DNA of 64,000 bases from JADCCX01 sp031373545. Lineage in GTDB: Bacteria > Pseudomonadota > Alphaproteobacteria > Rhizobiales > Beijerinckiaceae. Positions 1 through 7,738 of this stretch are shown in pieces. How positions within the stretch are numbered: the stretch's first letter is position 1; the number at the start of each line of letters is the position of its first letter. A program made the position numbers and the translations under genes. The notes below the pieces were generated by a model. It had not been told where the DNA came from. It searched no databases and saw only the letters and a list, made by a program, of their open reading frames with translations. The DNA lies in assembly GCA_031373545.1 (NCBI GenBank), contig JANMMT010000010.1:14862-78861 (forward strand). The letters run 5' to 3'.

Positions 1-1478
1 CCCAGCGCCGTGATCAGCGTGCCGATTTCCTGACTGCCCAGCATCTTGTCGAAGCGCGCGCGCTCCACGTTGAGGATCTTGCCGCGCAGAGGCAGCACGG
101 CCTGAAACTCGCGGTTGCGGCCCTGCTTGGCGGAGCCACCGGCGGAGTCGCCCTCGACCAGAAACAGCTCGGATTTGGCCGGATCGCGCTCCTGGCAATC
201 GGCCAGCTTGCCGGGCAGGGAGGCGATGTCGAGCACGCCCTTGCGGCGGGTGAGCTCGCGCGCCTTGCGGGCGGCCTCACGGGCGGCGGCGGCCTCCACC
301 ACTTTGCTGACGATCAGCTTGGCTTCGGTCGGGTGCTCTTCAAACCATGTGGCCAGGCGCTCGTTGAGCAGGCCTTCCACCACCGGACGCACCTCGGAGG
401 AGACAAGCTTGTCCTTGGTCTGGCTGGAGAACTTCGGGTCCGGCACCTTCACCGAGACGATGGCGGTGAGGCCCTCGCGGCAATCATCGCCCGTGAGTTC
501 GACCTTCTCCTTCTTGGCGATGCCGGAGCGCTCAGCATAACCATTGACCTGGCGCGTGAGTGCGCCGCGAAAGCCCGCGAGGTGGGTGCCGCCGTCGCGC
601 TGGGGAATGTTGTTGGTGAAGCACAGCACGCTCTCGTGGTAGCTGTCGTTCCACCACAGCGCGACCTCGATGCCGATGCCGCTCTCGCCGCTGTCATCCT
701 GCGAGCGCATGACCATGACGGGCATCTTGAGCAGAGGAGTCTTGGCACGGTCGAGATAGCGCACAAAAGCCTCCAGCCCGCCCTCGTAGAACAGCTCTTC
801 CACCCGGTTTTCACCGTGCCGGCGGTCCGTGAGCACAATGCGCACGCCGGAGTTGAGGAAGGCAAGCTCACGCAGGCGGTGCTCCACCGTCTTGTAATCG
901 AATTCGACATTGGTGAAGGTCTGTGTCGAAGGCAGAAACGTCACCTCCGTACCGCGCTGGCCGTTGCCGGGGCCCACAACCTTCAGCGGCGACACCGCCT
1001 CGCCGTGGCTGAACTCCATGGCGTGCTCCTGGTCGTTGCGCCAGATGCGCAGGCGCAGCATGGAGGACAGCGCATTGACCACCGACACACCCACACCGTG
1101 CAGGCCGCCCGAAACCTTATAGGAATTCTGGTCGAATTTGCCGCCGGCATGCAGCTGGGTCATGATGACCTCGGCGGCCGAGACGCCCTCTTCGTGCATG
1201 TCGACCGGAATGCCACGTCCGTTGTCGGTCACGGTGACGGAGGCATCCTCGTTGAGGGTCACGGTCACGAGCGTGGCGTGGCCCGCCAGCGCTTCATCGA
1301 TGGCGTTGTCCACCACCTCGTAGATCATGTGGTGCAGACCTGAGCCATCATCGGTGTCACCGATGTACATGCCGGGGCGCTTGCGCACGGCATCCAGGCC
1401 CTTGAGAACCTTGATGGAATCCGCGCCATAAGCGTTGATGTCGCCGGTGTCGGGCGCAGCAGGAACAGGTTCGGCCAT
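1..1478 (-). CDS. gyrB: DNA gyrase subunit B, 5' part (runs off the window)
   Basis: This is the ATPase subunit of DNA gyrase, which pairs with GyrA to introduce negative supercoils. About 492 N-terminal residues are visible of a protein that is usually about 800 residues long; the rest lies beyond base 1. The GHKL ATPase motifs are intact: EVVDNAIDEALAG near residue 54, DNGRGIPV near 85 and GLHGVGVSVVNALS near 125. The TOPRIM motif EGDSAGGSAKQGRNRE follows near residue 440. The ATG at 1478 is chosen because it gives the usual short leader before YGADSIKVLKGLDAVRKRPG. The position equivalent to E. coli Lys447 is Arg in LPLRGKILNVE, which I believe is normal for this order. The gene stands alone here. 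Confidence 0.97.
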   Translation of the reverse strand, partial: MAEPVPAAPDTGDINAYGADSIKVLKGLDAVRKRPGMYIGDTDDGSGLHHMIYEVVDNAIDEALAGHATLVTVTLNEDASVTVTDNGRGIPVDMHEEGVSAAEVIMTQLHAGGKFDQNSYKVSGGLHGVGVSVVNALSSMLRLRIWRNDQEHAMEFSHGEAVSPLKVVGPGNGQRGTEVTFLPSTQTFTNVEFDYKTVEHRLRELAFLNSGVRIVLTDRRHGENRVEELFYEGGLEAFVRYLDRAKTPLLKMPVMVMRSQDDSGESGIGIEVALWWNDSYHESVLCFTNNIPQRDGGTHLAGFRGALTRQVNGYAERSGIAKKEKVELTGDDCREGLTAIVSVKVPDPKFSSQTKDKLVSSEVRPVVEGLLNERLATWFEEHPTEAKLIVSKVVEAAAAREAARKARELTRRKGVLDIASLPGKLADCQERDPAKSELFLVEGDSAGGSAKQGRNREFQAVLPLRGKILNVERARFDKMLGSQEIGTLITAL

Positions 1479-1557
1479 GATGATGATTACGCTCTCGGCT
1501 CAGTCGATTCGTCTGAGGCCGAATATAGGCGTTCGCCGCACCAAAAGCACGCTTTTA

Positions 1558-1606
1558 GAGCATGTCGCAGAAAAGTGTGGAGCGGTTTTCCGAAAACGAC
1601 ATGCTC
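1558..1606. repeat. Hyphomicrobiales-type intergenic palindromic repeat
   Basis: A 49-bp element has perfect 10-bp terminal inverted arms, GAGCATGTCG at 1558-1567 and CGACATGCTC at 1597-1606. An inner imperfect complementarity (GAAAA against TTTTC) would extend the hairpin. From memory, near-identical elements are scattered between genes in many Rhizobiales genomes, which I treat as a family resemblance. It lies between the divergently spaced end of the next exported-protein gene and gyrB, and both genes are read on the minus strand. Confidence 0.7.
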
Positions 1607-1627
1607 CAGCTTCTTGAAACTGACCGG

Positions 1628-1981
1628 TTATTCGCAGACGCGCACACTACGGTGCGTGTAGGTGTATTGGTCAAGCCACACCGTGCGCCGCTCCATGCGG
1701 CAGCTCGGCACATACTCATAAACCGGCTCGGGCTGCACATAGACGGGCGCGGGTGCGGCCACCGGCGGATAATAGACGTTGGGCCGGCCCGAATTGACGA
1801 TGGCCCCCGCGGCCAGGCCGCCCACGAGGCCGCCCAGAACGCCGCCGGCAATGGCTGCGCCCGCATCATTGCGCGGCCGCGGGTAATAATACTGCGCCTC
1901 AGCGGAGGCGAGCGGCAGACTTGAGAGAAGGGCGGCGGCAGCCAAGGTCAGCGCGCCTGTGCGAAGGGTGGGGCGGGTCAT
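1628..1981 (-). CDS. Small exported glycine-zipper-like protein
   Basis: The product is about 117 residues. It has an N-terminal signal peptide of about 30 residues with an Ala/Leu core ending in SAEAQ, then a Pro/Tyr segment. A Gly/Ala stretch (AGGVLGGLVGGLAAGA) follows that resembles glycine-zipper membrane motifs. The C-terminal half is Pro/Val/Tyr-rich with two Cys residues (SCRMERR and VRVCE). A GGAG sits 9 bases before the ATG at 1981, while the alternative ATG at 1987 is only 3 bases from it. Many alphaproteobacteria carry similar periplasmic or outer-membrane proteins of unknown function. No function is assigned. Confidence 0.6.
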   Translation of the reverse strand: MTRPTLRTGALTLAAAALLSSLPLASAEAQYYYPRPRNDAGAAIAGGVLGGLVGGLAAGAIVNSGRPNVYYPPVAAPAPVYVQPEPVYEYVPSCRMERRTVWLDQYTYTHRSVRVCE

Positions 1982-2104
1982 GCGCATGGTCTCCAGGTTC
2001 CAAATCGATGCCGCGATTATCGCCTGCCCCGATTAACGGCTCGGTAACGGAAATGGTTAACGCGGGTGAGATCGACAGGCTCGCTCGATATCGCCCAGGC
2101 GGCG

Positions 2105-3829
2105 TCAAAAGATGAAATCAGATGCCGTGATGCTGGAGGGTGCCGTCGCATTGAGCGTGACCGTGGTGCCCGCCAGCGTGCCGCTCACAAAGGTGACAAT
2201 GGTGTTCGTGCCCGAGGCGGTCACCGTGATGGCTGAACCGATTTGCGCGGCGCTGTACCAGCGTCCGCCCAGATCGATCAAATCCTGTCCGCCGCTGGGG
2301 TTGGAATCAAAATCGGTGATGACATCGGCGCCCATGTTTCCGGATGTGTCGTAGCGGAAGATGTCATGGCCCGCCCCGCCCGTGAGGCGGTCATTGCCCG
2401 TTCCGCCCACAAGTGTGTCAACGCCCGCCCCGCCGAACAGGCTGTCCGCACCAGCGCCCCCGTCGATGCGGTCCTGGCCGGCATTGCCCTCGATCATGTC
2501 GTTGTCGGCATCGCCATACAGGCTGTCATCGCCGTCGCCGCCGTAAATGCTGTCACGGCCATTGCCCCCGTAGATGGTGTCGTTGCCTGCGCCTGCCGCA
2601 ATGGTGTCACGCCCGGCTGATCCGGTCAGCAGATCTCCGATGGTTGGATCATCGTGGAGCGCGTAATTCCAGACCGTGGCCCCGGTGGTGTTTGTGCCTG
2701 TGGCCGTGACAGAGGTGAGGGTTGCAGGCGTGGTGCCAATGCGGACGGAATCCGTGACGATCCAGCGATCGTTGAGGCTGTCATTGTCACCAAAGTCCTG
2801 AAGGTAGTTCTTGACCGACAGGCCATTGGCGGTGGTCAACGGCAGGCCACCCCCTGTGATGCAGCCGATGAGGTCCACCCCGCGCGTCGAAGACCCATCG
2901 GGGTCCGCACGGCAGCCCTCGATGATGACCCGGGTGCTCGATGTCTGGCCGGAGAAATCCATGTTGGTGACGAGCACGCCTTCGGCCTGGCGCACATCCA
3001 GCCCCCGCAAGCCGTTGCCACTGACCACGGCCCCGTTGATCGTGATGTCATGTGTCCAATCGCGGATTTCATTGTCGCCGGTCTGGATGGTGACGCCGGT
3101 CGCCCCGTTGTTGCTGGAGATGATGTTTTCCAGCGTGACGTGATGCGAGCCTGTGACGACATTGAAGCCGTGCCGCAGATTGCTGGTGGCCACGCAGTTG
3201 CTGATCGTCACATAGGAGCAATTGTCGATGGTGAAGCCATCATAGTTGCCGCTGGCTGTGCAGTTGAGAAACGACAGGTTGGTGGTCTGTTCGTGGGGGT
3301 CGAAGCCGTAGCGCGAACAATTCTGCACGGTCACGTTTGACAACGTGATGTTGTTGTCGACCTGGCTGCTGTTGGGCTTGGGTCCGCAATAGAAACCATC
3401 GACGTTGGCGCCAGCCGCATTGCCTGCCTTGTTGCCGTCGATCGTGATGAATTCCACTCGTACATTCTGCGTGGTGGTGAAGGACCCATCAGGCAGGGTG
3501 TTGCCCGAATTGGTGCGGATGATGCCCGTCACGTCCGCGCTCACACCGTCGGCAAGCTTGATGACTGTTGGCTGCAAGACATTGCTGCTGCCGCTCAAGG
3601 TTGTCTCGCTGCTGATGCGCAGGCAGCCATCGGAGGGTTTGGCGCCAGGCGGAGGCTGCACGGTGAATGTGCCACCTGAAAGCACCACGCTGGCATTCGC
3701 CTGACCCGCAACCGCATCCAAGGCGGTTTGCAGCTGTGCCCGTTGAAACTGCGGAGGCGCATCATCTGCGAAAGATACCGTTTGCAGGCCGGTGATCGCC
3801 GAAGAGTAGGAAATTGTGAGCATAGCCAT
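2105..3829 (-). CDS. Secreted AlgE-type mannuronan C5-epimerase (beta-helix plus RTX)
   Basis: The 574-residue product matches the layout of a one-A-module, one-R-module alginate epimerase such as Azotobacter AlgE4. Residues about 60-340 form a right-handed parallel beta-helix. They carry YGFDPHEQT (Tyr174, Asp177, His179, Glu180), RHGFNVV (Arg219, His220) and DGNK (Lys134). These match the catalytic and substrate-binding residues known for AlgE enzymes (Tyr149, Asp152, His154, Arg195, His196, Lys117 in AlgE4). Residues about 400-490 hold calcium-binding GGxGxDxLx nonapeptides. There is no N-terminal signal, and the protein ends in DFIF, as type I secretion substrates often do. GGGAG lies before the ATG at 3829. 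Known AlgE enzymes convert mannuronate to guluronate within polymeric alginate outside the cell. No secretion or alginate genes adjoin it. Confidence 0.8.
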   Translation of the reverse strand: MAMLTISYSSAITGLQTVSFADDAPPQFQRAQLQTALDAVAGQANASVVLSGGTFTVQPPPGAKPSDGCLRISSETTLSGSSNVLQPTVIKLADGVSADVTGIIRTNSGNTLPDGSFTTTQNVRVEFITIDGNKAGNAAGANVDGFYCGPKPNSSQVDNNITLSNVTVQNCSRYGFDPHEQTTNLSFLNCTASGNYDGFTIDNCSYVTISNCVATSNLRHGFNVVTGSHHVTLENIISSNNGATGVTIQTGDNEIRDWTHDITINGAVVSGNGLRGLDVRQAEGVLVTNMDFSGQTSSTRVIIEGCRADPDGSSTRGVDLIGCITGGGLPLTTANGLSVKNYLQDFGDNDSLNDRWIVTDSVRIGTTPATLTSVTATGTNTTGATVWNYALHDDPTIGDLLTGSAGRDTIAAGAGNDTIYGGNGRDSIYGGDGDDSLYGDADNDMIEGNAGQDRIDGGAGADSLFGGAGVDTLVGGTGNDRLTGGAGHDIFRYDTSGNMGADVITDFDSNPSGGQDLIDLGGRWYSAAQIGSAITVTASGTNTIVTFVSGTLAGTTVTLNATAPSSITASDFIF

Positions 3830-4028
3830 TGTGGTCTCCCAGGCTGCCAGCACAGAGTTTCATGAAGAAAGATTGAGTTCACGCAAAATGAGCGCGCATT
3901 TGGCTTGCGCGCGGCCACCAAGACAAAATGAACTTAACCCAGACATGTCCGGTTTCATAATGAAAACGAATGATTCATAAGAAATTCAATATGCAGTTGA
4001 ATTTGAACGATTTTCATAGGTCAAAGGC

Positions 4029-5174
4029 TTATACTGCGTTTTGTGACGGCATCTGGTTCAGCGCCTGATCGAGTGTGGCGTCCGATTTCGCGAAGCAGAA
4101 TCGCACCACGTTCGTCACGGGTTGATGGGCATAGAAGGCACTGACGGGTATTGTTGCGACACCGCATTCGCGCACCAGCTTCTGCGAGAAAGTGACGTCA
4201 TCAAGGCCGGTCCGCGTGATGTCGACATTGAGGAAATAGGTGCCCTGGGCAGGCAGCACCTCATACCCCAATGTCGTGAGCCCTGCCGTCAGCCTGTCGC
4301 GGCTGCGGGCGAAATCGGCGCGCATGCCGGTGAAATAAGACTCATCCTTCATCAGCCCGTAGGCCACGGCGGTTTGCAGGTTGGGCGGCGTCGTGAAAGT
4401 GAGAAACTGATGCGCTTTCGCCAGCACCTTGATCAGGCGCGGCGCGGCGCAGACAAAACCGACCTTCCAGCCCGTGAGCGAGAAAATCTTGCCTGCCGAG
4501 CCGATCTTCACGGTGCGCTCGCGCATGCCCGGCAGCGCCGCCAGCGGAATGTGTTCGCGGCCATCGAACACCGTATGTTCCCAAACCTCATCGCACAGGG
4601 CAATCGCATCGTTGGCCATGCAGAAATGCGCCAGCATCGTCAGGTCTTCGCGCGGGCAGACCGTGGCCACCGGATTGAGCGGATTGTTGAACAAGACCAC
4701 TTTCGTGCGCGGCGAGAAGGCCTGCATCAGGTCTTCCTCCGTAAAGCGAAAATGCGGCGGCTTGAGCGTGACGAACTTCGGCACCCCGCCCGCCAGCAGC
4801 ACGAGCGGCAGGTAGGCGTCATACATAGGCTGAAACAGCACCACCTCGTCGCCCGGCTTGATCAGCGCCAGCAACGCGCCCGCCAGCGCTTCGGTGGCCC
4901 CAGAGGTGACCATGACTTCGCTGTCCGGATCAAACCTCACGTCGTGAAAACGCGCGTAATGATGCGCCACCGCCTCACGCAGTTCGGGCAGACCCATCAT
5001 GGACGGATACTGATTGTAGCCGTTGAGCGTCGCCTCCGCCGCCTTCTGGCGCACATCAAGCGGGCCGGGATCATCGGGAAAGCCCTGGCCGAGGTTCACG
5101 GCATTATGCGCGCGCGCCAGCCCCGACATGACTTCGAAGATGGTGGTGGGCAGATCAGCAAACAGAGGGTTCAT
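4029..5174 (-). CDS. Pyridoxal-phosphate aminotransferase, class I/II
   Basis: This is a 381-residue fold-type I aminotransferase. The PLP-binding lysine is Lys229 in GSAGKIFSLTGWKVGF, with NNPLNP near residue 163 (Asn167) and Asp195 in CDEVWEH. A conserved arginine in VVRFCFAK near the C-terminus would bind the substrate carboxylate. The sequence resembles methionine or glutamine-dependent aminotransferases of the YbdL/KAT group, but the amino donor and acceptor cannot be read from motifs. The gene ends just downstream of trmB on the same strand with a gap of about 50 bp, so it may be read through from that operon. Confidence 0.85.
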   Translation of the reverse strand: MNPLFADLPTTIFEVMSGLARAHNAVNLGQGFPDDPGPLDVRQKAAEATLNGYNQYPSMMGLPELREAVAHHYARFHDVRFDPDSEVMVTSGATEALAGALLALIKPGDEVVLFQPMYDAYLPLVLLAGGVPKFVTLKPPHFRFTEEDLMQAFSPRTKVVLFNNPLNPVATVCPREDLTMLAHFCMANDAIALCDEVWEHTVFDGREHIPLAALPGMRERTVKIGSAGKIFSLTGWKVGFVCAAPRLIKVLAKAHQFLTFTTPPNLQTAVAYGLMKDESYFTGMRADFARSRDRLTAGLTTLGYEVLPAQGTYFLNVDITRTGLDDVTFSQKLVRECGVATIPVSAFYAHQPVTNVVRFCFAKSDATLDQALNQMPSQNAV

Positions 5175-5223
5175 GAAAGGGCCGGGCAGTTGATCGACAG
5201 GTCGCTCTCAGATCGCATGAAAT

Positions 5224-5910
5224 CTAGCGGCGTACAAACGTCAGGTAGCTGGGCACGCGCCCTTCGCTCATGGCCTTGGCCTCGTACCGCGTGCCGGGCC
5301 ATGTCGGGTAAGGTGTGCACCATTGATCGGCGCCCAGCGCAGGCCAAAGCCAATCCGGCGAATCCATGACGCGCATGAGGGTCCAGCCGACGTAATCGTC
5401 GATATCGCTGGCGAAGCGCCAGATTCCGCCGGGTTTAACGGCGCGGGCCATCAGAGCCACGGTTTCGGCATTGACGAAGCGGCGCTTGCGCTGGCGGCGC
5501 TTGGGCCAGGGATCGGCGTAAAGCAGGTCGACCGCATCCAGGCTCGCGGGGGGCAGGCGGCGCAGCAGGTAAAGCGCATCGTTGTCATGCAGGCGGATGT
5601 TGGTGAGGCCGAGACGGTCGATCTCCATCACGGCTTTGGCCATGCCGTTGACGAAGGGCTCGCAGCCGATGAAGCCTGCACTTGGGTTTTCCTGCGCCCG
5701 GTGGACCAAGTGCTCGCCGCCGCCAAAGCCGATTTCGAGGCGAAACTCAGTCGGCCGGCCGGGAAACAGAGAGGGGACATCCAGCGGCCCCTCGCCAACG
5801 GGCAGCTTGAGGCGCGGCAGCACCGCCTGCATCAGCGCGGATTGCTCCTTGCGCAGGGTCTTGCCCTTGGCACGCCCAAAAAAACGCCCCGCGACATGGG
5901 GCGTTTTCAC
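5224..5910 (-). CDS. trmB: tRNA (guanine-N7-)-methyltransferase
   Basis: TrmB makes 7-methylguanosine at position 46 of tRNAs using SAM. The 228-residue protein has the SAM-binding segment EIGFGGGEHL near residue 58 and the family signature YADPWPKRRQRKRRF near 130. It also has the C-terminal YEAKAMSEGRVPSYLTFVRR. The start is a GTG at 5910, because the conserved FFGRAKGKTLR near residue 10 must be kept. That places the start codon at the edge of a strong hairpin (see the terminator at 5878-5907), and I see no Shine-Dalgarno sequence before it. It follows metK by 23 bp and is the last member of the miaB-to-trmB gene string. Confidence 0.93.
   Translation of the reverse strand: MKTPHVAGRFFGRAKGKTLRKEQSALMQAVLPRLKLPVGEGPLDVPSLFPGRPTEFRLEIGFGGGEHLVHRAQENPSAGFIGCEPFVNGMAKAVMEIDRLGLTNIRLHDNDALYLLRRLPPASLDAVDLLYADPWPKRRQRKRRFVNAETVALMARAVKPGGIWRFASDIDDYVGWTLMRVMDSPDWLWPALGADQWCTPYPTWPGTRYEAKAMSEGRVPSYLTFVRR
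5878..5907 (-). terminator. Intrinsic-terminator-like hairpin overlapping the trmB start
   Basis: Read on the minus strand, a perfect 10-bp stem (GAAAACGCCCC against GGGGCGTTTT) encloses a 7-base loop and runs into seven consecutive T residues. This is the standard shape of a Rho-independent terminator and lies 27 bp past the metK stop codon. It covers about the first ten codons of trmB, so metK transcripts may terminate or attenuate inside the next reading frame. Alternatively, the hairpin may hide the trmB start. Confidence 0.6.
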
Positions 5911-5933
5911 GGGTGCGTCAGGCGGCGTCTGGT

Positions 5934-7139
5934 TCAGGCTGCGGCCTTCTTCAGCGCGTCCACAAGATCGAGTTTCTCCCAGGAGAACGAACCGTCGCGC
6001 GTCGGCTTGCGGCCGAAGTGGCCATAGGCGGAGGTTTTTGCGTAGATCGCCTTGTTGAGCCCCAGATGCGCCCGGATGCCGCGCGGAGAAAGGTCCATGA
6101 CCTGGCCGATGGCAGCTTCGATCTTGTCATCGGCCACCTTGCCGGTGCCGTGGGTGTCCACATAGATCGACAGGGGCTGCGCCACGCCGATGGCATAGGA
6201 AAGCTGGATGGTGCAACGCTCGGCCAGCTTGGCGGCCACGATGTTCTTGGCGAGATAGCGCGCGGCGTAGGCCGCCGAACGGTCCACCTTGGTGGGATCC
6301 TTGCCGGAGAAAGCGCCGCCGCCGTGCGGGGCCGCCCCGCCGTAGGTGTCCACGATGATCTTGCGGCCCGTGAGGCCCGAATCGCCATCAGGGCCCCCGA
6401 TGAGGAACTTGCCGGTGGGGTTGATCCACCATTTGCATTCCTTGGCGATGGTGATGCCTTCCAGCGTCTCGCGGATGATGGGCTCGACCAGCTTGGACAC
6501 GTCCTTGGAGGTCATCTTGGCATCGAGATGCTGCGTGGACAGCACGATCTGCGTCACTTCGGCTGGGCGGCCGTCGACGTAGCGGATGGTCACCTGGCTC
6601 TTGGCATCGGGACCGAGCTTCTCACAGCCACGTGTTTTGGCCTTGCGGTGCGTGGTGAGATTTTCCAGAATCTTGTGCGCATAATAGACGGGCGCCGGCA
6701 TCAGATCCGGCGTCTCGCGGCAGGCGTAACCGAACATGATGCCCTGGTCGCCCGCGCCCACATCCTTGTTGCCACTCTCGTCAACACCCTGCGCGATATC
6801 CACCGATTGCGCATGCAGGCGCACGTCGATCTTGGCCGTCTTCCAGTGGAAGCCCTCCTGCTCGTAACCGATGGCGCGAATGGCTTTGCGGGCCGCCGAT
6901 TTCACCTTCGATTTCATCTTCTTTTCATCGAGCGAGGTGCGGATTTCACCGGCAATGCAGACGTAGTTGGTGGTGGCCAGCGTTTCGGCAGCCACCCGCA
7001 CCTGGGCGGGGTCCATGCCGGCCTTCACGGCTTCCTTGAAGAACAGATCGACGATCTCGTCGGAGATGCGGTCGCAGACCTTGTCCGGATGACCTTCGGA
7101 AACGGACTCACTGGTGAAGAAATATTCGCTGCGTGCCAC
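5934..7139 (-). CDS. metK: S-adenosylmethionine synthetase
   Basis: MetK condenses methionine and ATP into SAM, the methyl donor also used by the neighbouring TrmB and MiaB. The product is 401 residues from a GTG start at 7139, which has GGAGAG 8 bases upstream and gives the family N-terminus ARSEYFFTSESVSEGHPDK. An upstream in-frame start would add 17 unconserved residues. Signature motifs are present: GAGDQGIMFGYA (ATP-binding loop) and GGGAFSGKDPTKVDRSAAY (phosphate loop). The length is slightly above the 380-390 of E. coli MetK but normal for Rhizobiales. No SAM riboswitch was recognised in the short gap upstream. Confidence 0.96.
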   Translation of the reverse strand: MARSEYFFTSESVSEGHPDKVCDRISDEIVDLFFKEAVKAGMDPAQVRVAAETLATTNYVCIAGEIRTSLDEKKMKSKVKSAARKAIRAIGYEQEGFHWKTAKIDVRLHAQSVDIAQGVDESGNKDVGAGDQGIMFGYACRETPDLMPAPVYYAHKILENLTTHRKAKTRGCEKLGPDAKSQVTIRYVDGRPAEVTQIVLSTQHLDAKMTSKDVSKLVEPIIRETLEGITIAKECKWWINPTGKFLIGGPDGDSGLTGRKIIVDTYGGAAPHGGGAFSGKDPTKVDRSAAYAARYLAKNIVAAKLAERCTIQLSYAIGVAQPLSIYVDTHGTGKVADDKIEAAIGQVMDLSPRGIRAHLGLNKAIYAKTSAYGHFGRKPTRDGSFSWEKLDLVDALKKAAA

Positions 7140-7266
7140 GTCGGTCTCTCCGGTCTGAATGGTATCAAGGCTTGCGATCGGCACAGGCACTGAGGGCCCA
7201 GCCGATGCTGATCGGCGCGCCTTCTAGGCCATAATCGTTCGGTTGGTCAATCCACGCGGGCCATTT

Positions 7267-7284
7267 CGTTCGTCGTGACGAACG
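7267..7284. promoter_or_regulatory. Short perfect inverted repeat between phrR and metK
   Basis: CGTTCGTC at 7267-7274 and GACGAACG at 7277-7284 form an 8-bp palindrome with a 2-base centre. It lies just past the stop of the HTH regulator gene and about 130 bp before the metK start. It could be an operator, perhaps for the HTH protein itself, or a weak processing hairpin. There is no T-run on either strand, which argues against a terminator. Confidence 0.35.
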
Positions 7285-7294
7285 TTTGACGCGA

Positions 7295-7738
7295 TCAGCC
7301 GGAGGATGTGGTGGCCATGGCTTCGACCAGGTCGATCACGCGGCGGCGGACCGCGATGTCCTGAATTCGCTCGAACGCCGCGATGAGCCGGCGGCCCTCG
7401 GGTGTATCGAGGGGGGGCGGGGTGTAGGTGCTGTCAGGCTCGGCAAAGCCGACGCCGGGCTCCGTTCCCGCCGGAGATCCTTCGAAAAAGAAACTGACCG
7501 GCACGCCCAGGACCATGGAGGCCCGCTGCAGGCGGCTGGCGCCGATGCGGTTCGTGCCCTTCTCGTACTTCTGGATCTGCTGGAAGGTAATGCCCAGAGC
7601 ATCACCCAGCTTCTCCTGGCTCATGCCGATGAGAACACGGCGCGTTCTGACCCTTGACCCCACGTGGCGGTCAATGGGATTGGGTATTTTCTTTGGCTCA
7701 ATGCTCAAGAGAGTACTGCCTATTTTTTCGTTGCCCAT
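7295..7738 (-). CDS. phrR: PhrR/PraR-type HTH-XRE transcriptional regulator
   Basis: A 147-residue regulator has a Cro/CI-type helix-turn-helix at about residues 25-80. Its recognition region (GMSQEKLGDALGITFQQIQKYEKGTNRIGASRL) is nearly invariant in rhizobial PhrR/PraR proteins. The C-terminal segment PEGRRLIAAFERIQDIAVRR is also typical. In Sinorhizobium the gene lies downstream of actA (lnt), and PraR controls surface and biofilm functions in rhizobia; I infer a similar global role here. The ATG at 7738 lies inside the last codons of lnt, giving a 19-base overlap and likely translational coupling. A TTG at 7765 is an alternative start. The gene is followed by metK. Confidence 0.85.
   Translation of the reverse strand: MGNEKIGSTLLSIEPKKIPNPIDRHVGSRVRTRRVLIGMSQEKLGDALGITFQQIQKYEKGTNRIGASRLQRASMVLGVPVSFFFEGSPAGTEPGVGFAEPDSTYTPPPLDTPEGRRLIAAFERIQDIAVRRRVIDLVEAMATTSSG

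Noticed and set aside
1..200. Quinolone-resistance substitution in GyrB (Arg at the position of E. coli Lys447)
   Set aside because: To my knowledge Arg is the usual residue in Rhizobiales GyrB, so it carries no sign of selection.
333..1343. Plus-strand frame of 336 codons opposite gyrB
   Set aside because: It has no signature or composition of a real protein and is fully antisense to well-conserved gyrB.
7140..7290. SAM riboswitch upstream of metK
   Set aside because: The gap to the preceding gene is short and I could not find the conserved cores of SAM-II or SAM/SAH types. Only a short palindrome is present.
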